From: a bacterium
GTDB lineage: Bacteria; Patescibacteriota; Minisyncoccia; UBA6257; JACOXY01
DNA length: 32,895 nt
Reading direction: 5' to 3'
NCBI GenBank assembly: GCA_030680955.1
Contig: JAUXUB010000031.1
Span: 1 to 32,895 of the forward strand
How positions within the stretch are numbered: the first letter of the stretch is position 1; each line of letters opens with the position of its first letter. A model generated the notes under the pieces. That model saw only the letters and a program-made list of their open reading frames with translations. It made no database searches and was not told where the DNA came from. Made by a program: the position numbers and the translations under genes. Positions 21,014-28,300 of the stretch are shown one piece after another.

Positions 21014-21631
21014 ATGTGGTGGATGGTAATTTGCCTAATTGCAGCATTCTTCATGATGAATGCTGGATCAGACCCATCTCAATCTTCAAGACTCGGCACT
21101 GCGCCAAAATCAATTGTCGCAGAAGACACCTTTCCCACGGATGGGAAAAGGTACAAGCCAGATCAAGGAAGATCGACCACACGGCCGCCGCTACGAAATA
21201 ACAACCCCCCCGACCGCAAAACCAGAGTTGCAGACTGGTATGATGTAAATCCAGAATATGCTCCGAGGAATTTTCGCAGGCAAAGACAAAAACTAATTCC
21301 TCAACGTGTAGTAATAGACAAAGCCAAGCCCTTTAAAGTGGAGGGTTGGGCACTTGCTAGCTGGTATGGTCCAGGTTTTGAAGGCAAGCCTACTGCTTGG
21401 GGCAAGCCATTCAAAAAATGGGACGAAACAATCGTAGCTCATAAGTCACTACCACGAGGAACAAAACTACGATTGACATATCCGAAAACTGGAAAAACTA
21501 TCGATGTGACGGTTGCAGACCGTGGGCCATACTGGGAAGATCGCGAAATAGATCTCTCACAAGGTGCCGCTTTTGCTCTCGGCATGCTTGATAGTGGTGT
21601 CGCTTGGCTTCGCGTTGAGCGACTATCATGA
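21014..21631 (+). CDS. RlpA-like secreted double-psi beta-barrel protein
   Basis: A 205-residue protein with an N-terminal signal (MWWMVICLIAAFFMMNAGS; no lipobox Cys), a basic Pro-rich linker of about 90 residues, and a C-terminal RlpA/3D-type barrel. Landmarks are LASWYGPGFEGKPTAWGKPF, TIVAHKSLPRGTKLRLTY and VTVADRGPYWEDREIDLSQG, with the acidic Asp of ADRGPY and the conserved DLS, then AAFALGM. Family members are peptidoglycan-binding proteins or lytic transglycosylases acting on denuded glycan strands. No SPOR domain is present. It stands alone on the plus strand with its own promoter, ribosome binding site and terminator, so it may be a recent acquisition or a tightly dosed envelope enzyme. 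Confidence 0.87.
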   Translation: MWWMVICLIAAFFMMNAGSDPSQSSRLGTAPKSIVAEDTFPTDGKRYKPDQGRSTTRPPLRNNNPPDRKTRVADWYDVNPEYAPRNFRRQRQKLIPQRVVIDKAKPFKVEGWALASWYGPGFEGKPTAWGKPFKKWDETIVAHKSLPRGTKLRLTYPKTGKTIDVTVADRGPYWEDREIDLSQGAAFALGMLDSGVAWLRVERLS

Positions 21632-21663
21632 CACACAAATTCTCCCGCCTATTTTTACGAATC

Positions 21664-21696
21664 CCCCAGCGTGCAATGCGCTGGGGTAATTTTTTA
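21664..21696 (+). terminator. Intrinsic terminator of rlpA-like gene
   Basis: CCCCAGCG, loop TGCAATG, CGCTGGGG, then TAATTTTTTAT. It is a strong 8-bp stem with U-tract, 32 nt after the stop codon. Confidence 0.9.
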
Positions 21697-21781
21697 TCTT
21701 ACCAAATTTAATTAAAATTATTATCGCTGCGGTCTTCGAATTCCTCACGCAAGCATAGCAGTATGCTTGCTCTCGTACGTG

Positions 21782-21960
21782 GTGCGCTCGGAGGGATTGA
21801 ACGCGCTCTTTGCCGACTGGCAAATCGCTTCACGAAACCCACGGTTTCGTGAACTTCCTACTCGGGAGACCAAATGTTCTCCCGACCCCTCTCCAGTTCG
21901 AACCCCTTCTCGACGCCATACAAAACTAAAACGCCAATAAAGATTGTCTAGTTTTGTATG
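21782..21960 (-). other. Structured insertion-like segment duplicating the tRNA-Arg 3' end
   Basis: The segment lies directly downstream of tRNA-Arg (minus strand). It begins with the arm of a 12-bp inverted repeat, CATACAAAACTA/TAGTTTTGTATG (21917-21960), then has perfect stems TCGGGAGA/TCTCCCGA (21862-21885), TTCACGAAACC/GGTTTCGTGAA (21829-21853) and TTTGCC/GGCAAA (21809-21824). It ends in a second copy of the tRNA 3' end (GTGCGCTCGGAGGGATT, 21782-21798, identical for 17 nt to 21960-21976). The distal copy is followed by an encoded CCA; the functional tRNA is not. A further 9-bp hairpin follows outside at 21749-21770. It is either a small tRNA-targeting element, the relic of another tRNA, or a structured RNA. 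Confidence 0.55.
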
Positions 21961-22032
21961 TGCGCTCGGAGGGATTCGAACCCCCAAATTCAGCTTCGAA
22001 GGCTGACGTGATATCCATTTCACCACGAGCGC
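21961..22032 (-). tRNA. tRNA-Arg(TCG)
   Basis: The cloverleaf is visible on the minus strand: acceptor GCGCTCG/CGAGCGC, anticodon stem TCAGC/GCTGA around loop CTTCGAA giving anticodon TCG, T-arm GGGGGTTCGAATCCCTCC, discriminator A. CCA is not encoded. It reads CGA (and by wobble other CGN) arginine codons. Confidence 0.9.
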
Positions 22033-22087
22033 TTATAACCCTACCAACATAATAAAACCAAAATAACTGGACTAGGTCAATGGTTTT

Positions 22088-22096
22088 TGATATAAT
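22088..22096 (+). promoter_or_regulatory. Extended -10 promoter of tRNA-Lys
   Basis: TGATATAAT, a TGn extended -10, ends 19 nt before the mature 5' end of tRNA-Lys. No clear -35 is seen. Confidence 0.5.
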
Positions 22097-22115
22097 AACC
22101 GCACAAAATAATATT

Positions 22116-22186
22116 GCCCTCATAGCTTAATGGTAAAGCACCCGCCTCTTAAGCGGAGTATCTAAGTCCGATTCTTAGTGGGGGCA
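22116..22186 (+). tRNA. tRNA-Lys(CTT)
   Basis: Acceptor GCCCTCA/TGGGGGC (one G-T pair), D-arm GCTTAATGGTAAAGC, anticodon loop CTCTTAA giving CTT, T-arm CTAAG-TCCGATT-CTTAG, discriminator A. CCA is not encoded. The T-loop TCCGATT departs from the usual TTC start. A 27-43 C/A mismatch in the anticodon stem is also unusual, so decay or atypical folding is possible. Confidence 0.85.
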
Positions 22187-22276
22187 CAATATTTCTAGTT
22201 CAATGAGTAAGCATTAAAAATCGTAAATCCTTTAATGATTTAATAGATCAGCCCTCAATAAGCCTTGGATAAATTT

Positions 22277-24448
22277 ATGCTTAAACTTACAACACCTCTT
22301 TCGGAAATAAGCGGTATTCCCGATAAGTTTTTGAAACGTCTAGCTAAACTCGGTATAAAAACAGCCAAGGATCTTTTGTGGCACTTCCCAACTAGATACG
22401 AAGATTTTTCAAAAATATATTCAATAGACGAACTTATTCCAGGCCAACAAGCAACTATTCAAGGTCAAATAGAAAAAGTTAGTATAAGACGAACGTGGAA
22501 GCGTCAAATGTTAATTGCAGAGGCACATATTGCAGACCAAACCGGAGTTATTCGTGCTGTCTGGTTTAATCAACCATATATTGCTAACACTTTGCGACGA
22601 GGAATGCTTGCAAACTTTGCCGGTAAAGTTCAAGAAGATGATGGCGAACTATATCTTTCAAGTCCAGCATACGAGCGCGTTCGCAATGCCGAACCAAATC
22701 ACACAGCTCGGTTAGTCCCGATTTATCCCGAGACAAAAGGATTAACATCAAAAGGTCTTAGATTTTTAATTAAACCTCTATTAAAACAAGCAGAGCAAAT
22801 AGCTGAATGGATTCCCGATTATATATTAGAATCGCAAAATATTCCCAAAATAAACGAAGCAATCGCCAATATTCATTTTCCTAACGAAATTGAAGATGCG
22901 CTTAGCGCCAAAAAAAGATTTGCATTTGAAGAACTTTTTTTAATGCAGCTTTTTAATTTAAAGGAAAGAGAAGCTCTTGCTAAAGAAAAAGCTCCAGTTT
23001 TTCAATTGACCATTGAAGAACTTAATTTAATAACAGAAAAATTACCTTTTGCATTAACGGGAGCTCAAAACAATGCGCTCACAGAAATATTAGCAGATCT
23101 TACAAAAGGCGCTCCGATGAATAGGCTCCTGCAAGGCGACGTGGGCTCTGGGAAAACAGTAATCGCGGCTATTGCCTCTCTTGCTGCGGCGAAGAACGGA
23201 TATCAAGCAGTATTTATGGCACCAACTGAAGTTTTAGCAGGACAACACTTCACTACACTGCAAAAACTTTTTGCTCCCCTTTCCCAAAAAGTTAGCCTAG
23301 CATTAATAACCGGAAGTGGCGCAAAAATGTTTTTTGAAAATAATTTATCTACTGACACAACAAAGAAAAATGCAAAACTGGCAGTTGAGCGAGGAGAAAT
23401 TAATATTGTAGTTGGCACACACACACTGATTCAAAAAGATATAAAATTTACAAATTTAGGCTTGGTGGTAATAGATGAACAACATAGATTTGGCGTAAGG
23501 CAACGAGCTGAACTTTTAACTCAAAGTAAAGAGGTGGGTTTTATCCCGCATCTGCTTTCAATGAGCGCGACACCAATACCAAGAACTTTAACCCTAACAA
23601 TCTTTGGAGATTTAGATCTCTCTATCATTAACGAAATGCCAACTGGCAGAAAACCAATTCTCACAAAAATCGTCTCCCCTTCAAATCGCGACAAAGCATA
23701 TGCATTTATAAGAGGTCAAGTAAAAAACGGAAAACAAGTATTTGTAATCTGCCCTCGTATTGAGACAACCGATGACTCACAACAAACAACTGACAACAAA
23801 AACGATGGAACACCAGAGTCGTCGGTTGTTGGTCGTAGGTTATTAGTTAACTCTTGGGCTGACGTTAAAAACGTAACCGAAGAATACGAAAAACTTTCTA
23901 AAAAAGTGTTTCCTGATCTTAGAGTAGAAATGCTCCATGGCAAGCTACCAGCAAAAGATAAAATTGAAGTTATGAGAAAATTTCAAAATCGCGAATTTGA
24001 TATTTTGGTTTCAACTTCCGTTATAGAAGTAGGCGTAGATGTACCCAACGCAACAATTATGATGATTGAGTCGGCCGACAGATTTGGACTTGCTCAACTT
24101 TATCAATTTAGAGGCCGGGTTGGTAGGGGCGAGCATCAATCTTTTTGTTTTCTTTTTACCGATTCATCATCTAAATCTACCGAAAATAGATTAAAAGCTT
24201 TAATTGAGGCAAAAAATGGATTTGAACTTGCAGAGATGGATCTAAAACTTCGTGGTCCAGGAGAATTTTTAGGTTCAAGCCAAACTGGAATGCCAGATAT
24301 AGCAATGCGTGCGCTTCAAAATATGGAATTAATAAAGGAAGGTAGAGCGGCAGCAGAAGCAGTACTTGCAAAAAGTTCAGACTTAAAAAAATATCCCTCA
24401 CTTGCCGCAAAAGTATCGGAATTCAAAGCACTAATCCATTTCGAGTAA
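22277..24448 (+). CDS. recG: ATP-dependent DNA helicase RecG
   Basis: About 723 residues from the ATG at 22277 (MLKLTTPLSEISGIPDKFLK); the track's TTG start four codons earlier is less family-like. The N-terminal wedge/OB domain (LLWHFPTRYEDFSK, ATIQGQIEKVSIRRTW) is followed by the SF2 helicase core: Walker A LLQGDVGSGKTVIA, APTEVLAGQH, VIDEQHRFGVRQR, SATPIPRTL, VIEVGVDVPNATIMMIE and QLYQFRGRVGRGEH, then the RecG C-terminal DLKLRGPGEFLG. It remodels stalled replication forks and Holliday junctions. An in-frame insertion of about 30 residues after FVICPRIE contains palindromic repeat sequence. A REP palindrome starts 2 nt after the stop. Confidence 0.95.
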   Translation: MLKLTTPLSEISGIPDKFLKRLAKLGIKTAKDLLWHFPTRYEDFSKIYSIDELIPGQQATIQGQIEKVSIRRTWKRQMLIAEAHIADQTGVIRAVWFNQPYIANTLRRGMLANFAGKVQEDDGELYLSSPAYERVRNAEPNHTARLVPIYPETKGLTSKGLRFLIKPLLKQAEQIAEWIPDYILESQNIPKINEAIANIHFPNEIEDALSAKKRFAFEELFLMQLFNLKEREALAKEKAPVFQLTIEELNLITEKLPFALTGAQNNALTEILADLTKGAPMNRLLQGDVGSGKTVIAAIASLAAAKNGYQAVFMAPTEVLAGQHFTTLQKLFAPLSQKVSLALITGSGAKMFFENNLSTDTTKKNAKLAVERGEINIVVGTHTLIQKDIKFTNLGLVVIDEQHRFGVRQRAELLTQSKEVGFIPHLLSMSATPIPRTLTLTIFGDLDLSIINEMPTGRKPILTKIVSPSNRDKAYAFIRGQVKNGKQVFVICPRIETTDDSQQTTDNKNDGTPESSVVGRRLLVNSWADVKNVTEEYEKLSKKVFPDLRVEMLHGKLPAKDKIEVMRKFQNREFDILVSTSVIEVGVDVPNATIMMIESADRFGLAQLYQFRGRVGRGEHQSFCFLFTDSSSKSTENRLKALIEAKNGFELAEMDLKLRGPGEFLGSSQTGMPDIAMRALQNMELIKEGRAAAEAVLAKSSDLKKYPSLAAKVSEFKALIHFE
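23766..23852. repeat. In-frame imperfect inverted repeat inside recG
   Basis: Left half CAACAAACAACTGACAAC and right half GTCGGTTGTTGGTCGTAG pair imperfectly across a short centre, giving the peptides DDSQQTTDNK and SSVVGRRLLVN. GGTTGTTGG-type words are typical intergenic repeats in CPR genomes. The segment sits in a loop between helicase motifs where ordinary RecG (for example the E. coli enzyme) has only a short connector. Confidence 0.6.
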
Positions 24449-24449
24449 T

Positions 24450-24480
24450 CAATATTCGGACTTGCGAAGTCCGAATATTG
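24450..24480. repeat. REP palindrome copy 1 (RAYT-associated)
   Basis: CAATATTCGGACTT-GCG-AAGTCCGAATATTG has perfect 14-bp arms and a 3-nt loop. It lies 2 nt after the recG stop and 18 nt before the RAYT ATG. Copies 2 and 3 are identical over at least 29 bases. Confidence 0.9.
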
Positions 24481-24498
24481 TGATAACTTATTTATATT

Positions 24499-25212
24499 AT
24501 GAGACCACAAATTGTACCAGGAAATATTTATCATATTTTAAATAGGGGTGTGGATAAACGTAAAATATTTCTAGATGATATGGATTATCTTAGATTTATT
24601 CACGATCTTTTTGAGTTTAATGATGAAAATCCCTCGCTAAGTAATAGCCACCTTTTCAAAGCAATAAAAACATTCGAACCCCAATATTCGGACTTGCGAA
24701 GTCCGAATATTAGTAGGGAACCAAGAAAACTATTAGTGGAAATTTTAGTTTTTTGTTTAATGCCTAATCATTATCATCTTATGGTCAGACCTTTAACTGA
24801 GAAGGGATTGGTAAAATTCATTAAAAAACTAAATATTGGTTACGCCAATTACTTTAATCAAAAATATGAAAGGAGTGGAGCATTATTCCAAGGACGATAT
24901 AAATCAATTGCAATTACAAACGATGCGCATTTTATACATCTTCCATACTATATCCATATGAATCCATTAGATCTATATATGCCAGAGTGGCGCAAGAGGG
25001 AACTTAAAGACTACAATAATGCATTTGCTTTTTTAGAAAAATATAGGTGGAGTAGTTTTCAGGATTATATTGGAAAAAAGAATTTCCCATCAATTACACA
25101 GAGAGATTTCTTATTAAAATTCTTTAATGGACCAGAAGAACATAAAAAATCAATACTTAAGTGGTTAAAAGATTTTGATCCTGAAGAAACAAGGGCCTTG
25201 ACACTCGAATAG
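24499..25212 (+). CDS. REP-associated tyrosine transposase (RAYT, Y1/HUH family)
   Basis: A 237-residue single-strand transposase of the IS200/IS605-related Y1 family. The N-terminus IYHILNRGVDKRKIFLDDMD is typical, the HUH metal motif is MPNHYHLMV, and the catalytic Tyr lies in IGYANYFNQKYERSGALFQG, followed by IHMNPLDL. It nicks and joins DNA at REP hairpins. Three near-identical REP palindromes accompany it: upstream, immediately after the stop, and inside the gene (24682-24711, giving QYSDLRSPNI). The internal copy adds ten codons in a variable loop between the N-terminal region and the HUH motif, so activity could survive. The gene converges on the giant prepilin-like gene. Confidence 0.93.
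   Translation: MRPQIVPGNIYHILNRGVDKRKIFLDDMDYLRFIHDLFEFNDENPSLSNSHLFKAIKTFEPQYSDLRSPNISREPRKLLVEILVFCLMPNHYHLMVRPLTEKGLVKFIKKLNIGYANYFNQKYERSGALFQGRYKSIAITNDAHFIHLPYYIHMNPLDLYMPEWRKRELKDYNNAFAFLEKYRWSSFQDYIGKKNFPSITQRDFLLKFFNGPEEHKKSILKWLKDFDPEETRALTLE
24682..24711. repeat. REP palindrome copy 2, inside the RAYT coding frame
   Basis: CAATATTCGGACTTGCGAAG then TCCGAATATT, identical to copy 1 apart from the last base. Thirty bases equal ten codons, so the frame is kept (QYSDLRSPNI). Confidence 0.9.
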
Positions 25213-25213
25213 G

Positions 25214-25244
25214 CAATATTCGGACTTGCGAAGTCCGAATATTG
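25214..25244. repeat. REP palindrome copy 3
   Basis: Identical 31 bp to copy 1, starting 2 nt after the RAYT stop. All three good copies have CGA 4-5 nt 5' of the hairpin (CGAGTAAT, CGAACCC, CGAATAGG), a possible guide-recognition tract. Confidence 0.9.
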
Positions 25245-25305
25245 AAATAAGATAGAAAAGAGAATTGTGTAGATAAAAGCAAAAAGGAATTTTGCTTTAT
25301 GCTTT

Positions 25306-25332
25306 ATATTCTGGTTTCGCAAACCCGAATAT
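25306..25332. repeat. Variant REP palindrome copy 4
   Basis: TATATTCTGGTTT-CGC-AAACCCGAATATA has 13-bp arms with one mismatch. The outer TATTC..GAATA and 3-nt CGC loop match the REP design, while the inner stem differs on both sides (GGTTT/AAACC instead of GACTT/AAGTC), preserving pairing. Confidence 0.65.
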
Positions 25333-25359
25333 AAAAAGGAAGGAGAGAGACTAGGAAAA

Positions 25360-28300
25360 TTAACGGGGGCGGGGTTGTTTGAGTTGCTCAAGGATATTCA
25401 AGCGGTCTTTTAGGAAATTATTTTTTATTTTAAGTTCGCGCAATGATTCAATTGCGTGCATCAAGAAAGCGGTGCCATAATCAACTCGCTTGAAACCTTT
25501 ATCGTCAGTTGAAACCAGTTCTGGGAATACTTTTTCTACGTCTTGCGCAATTAAACCAAGATTTTGAGATTCACCTTTTAAATGTAATTGAGGATATTCA
25601 TTAGCGCGCCAATTGAAATATGTCGGCTTTAATTGAATGAGTTTATCTAAAGAGCCAGTAAGCGGAATAAGATTTTTCTTGAGGCGTAAATCAGAATTGC
25701 AAGTTCCAACTGGAGAGCCAGGCGTCATAGGAGTTGAGGTGGCACGAACACCATCAAATCTTTTAACGCAACCGAACGACCCAGAAGTACCAATGCGCAT
25801 ATCACCACTTATCATAAGTGCTTGACTAGGTTCAACATTTCCAATTCCAACGAAACCAGAGGCACTTAATGTCATTAGATTTGTGAAAGACGAAGACATA
25901 ACCCTAAGGTAATTGTTATTTGCTGGCCCACTACCGTAAAAATCAGCCACGGCAACAAAAGTGTTATCGCCATAAGCAACACCGCGCCAATCGTTATCAG
26001 CTGGATTAAGCCGGGATGTCCACGTAATTCCATCAGGCGAGGTCATAATACGATTACCTGAACCACCAGTACTTACGGCTACAAATAAACCACTGCCATA
26101 AGCGATTGCTTGCCAATTATTATCAGCCGCAGCGATTCGCATAGTCCATGTTCCAGTTCTTCCTGTAGGCGAAGTCATAACTGCATTTAAATCACCTACA
26201 GCAGTGTTCGCCACAGCCACAAAAGTGGTGGTGGCGACACCATTTATAATTGGAGTGCCGTAAGTTACGGCTTTCCACAATTTATCTAATGTAGGCGAGG
26301 CAGTTGCTTGCAATGCCCAAGTTATGCCATTGGGCGAAGTCATAACTCGTTGACCCAATCCATCTTTTGAAACGGCCACAAAAGTGGTGGTGGCGACACC
26401 ATTTATAATTGGAGTGCCGTAAGTGACAGATTGCCATGAATTGTCTGGGGTGGCGGCACCAACAAAAGACCAATCTTGACCATTATTAGTTGAATACATA
26501 GCATGTTTTGTGCCTCCAGTACTTGCTACAGCAACAAAAGTTGGAGTTTTAATAGTATTTATAATTGGTTCGCCATAAGTAACAGATTGCCAATTTGCGT
26601 CTCCATCAATCTCTATATCTGGGGATAGTGCCCAAATAATACCATCAAGCGAAGTCATAACACGGTCACCACGACCAAGCGTGCCATCATTTGCCACAGC
26701 CACAAAGACTCCATTGCCATATGTAACAGATTGCCATGGATGACTAGGGGGGGTGTCATTTGACTTGCGGGTGGTCCAAGCTATGCCATCGGGAGAGGTC
26801 ATAACTCTACTATTTGTTCCATCACTTGCAACGGCTACAAAAAGACCCTCACCATAAGTGACAGATTGCCATTTGTCATTATCCGGAGTAACTTGTTCTG
26901 CCCAGCTTCCATTAAAAACCGTCGCAGTCATTGCTTGATAACCAGAAGTATCACCAACAGCCACAAAAGTATTATTGGCATAAGTAACGCTATTCCAAGT
27001 ATTAATTGGAGACGTAGCCCTTGTTGTCCAAGTGATACCATCAGATGAGTACATAACACGCGTGGTAGGCAAATTAGAAGCTACCGCTACAAAACCACCA
27101 TTGCCGTAAACAACAGACTTCCAACTATGTGCAGTAGTCGTATTCCCGGGAAACCAACTATTACCATCAGTCGAATACATCGCCTGCCCACCAGTTTCCA
27201 CGGCTACAAAACGATTAAGAACACTACTAAAAGCGATAGAAGACCAAGCTTTTGATTTGGTATCAGCGTCAGTGCTAAGAGTCCAATTAGTTTTGCCATT
27301 AAGAGACCACATAGCGCGTCCATTAGCACCGCTAGATGACACAGCGACAAAGCGATCAGTGCCATAAGTAACAGACTCCCAATTGTAGTTTTCGGGAGAA
27401 ACTCTATTTGTCCATGGATCAGTTATTCCCCCATCCGATGAAGTCATTATGTTATTATTAGAAGTCGCACCAACAGCCACGAAGAGATCATTGCCATACG
27501 TTACGCTTTGCCAAGTGCCAGCGGTAGTAGTCGCGCGAGTTGTCCAAATTATGCCATCAGGAGAAGTCATAACACGATTATCAACACCGTTTGAAGATAC
27601 CGCTACAAAAAGACCATTTGGTGTTGCACCGCTTGAACCACTTTTACCAAAAGCTACAGATTTCCAATTATTATTAGCTGGAGTAACGCGATTTGTCCAG
27701 TTAACACCATCAGGAGAAGTCATAACATGATTAAAATTACCTGCGGAACTGCCATTTGCCACTGCTACGAAAAGACCATTACCATATGTTACAGAATTCC
27801 AAGAGCCATTATTGGGTGTAGTACGAGAAGTCCAATCATTGCCTATCGCATTATTGCCACCAAGTTGAAGATGTAGAGTGTTATCATTTTTAGCACTCAA
27901 AATCCAAAAAGGATTAGACTGACTCAAGGGCACCCCACTATAAAAGAGAGTCATCGCTGGAGTAGAACCATAAATTTGCAAACTGGTCTGCGGAGTTGTT
28001 GTACCAATTCCTACATTGCCACTGGCACTAATACTTAACCCTCCACTGCCTTTGGTAGACATAGAAATATAGCCATTGCTCCCCGCACCACCAGCAAGCA
28101 ACCGAATGCCTTTTATAATTGAAGTTGTACTAGACCCAATTTCAATTTGGTCTAATGCATTGACATTTAAAATTGGCTGGTTGCTGCCAGTAAAAAATCT
28201 TCCAAAAATCGGCTGGTTATTACTGTCTATAAATAATGAACCAGATTGAGGATCCCCACGAGTTACGGTACCAGAACCCCCAAAAATAGTTGCCCCTTGC

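Noticed and set aside
21745-22026. ORF of 93 residues (minus) ending in RTTYESKHTAMLA
   Set aside because: It overlaps tRNA-Arg and the hairpin-rich duplicated segment; the peptide is a by-product of structured non-coding DNA.
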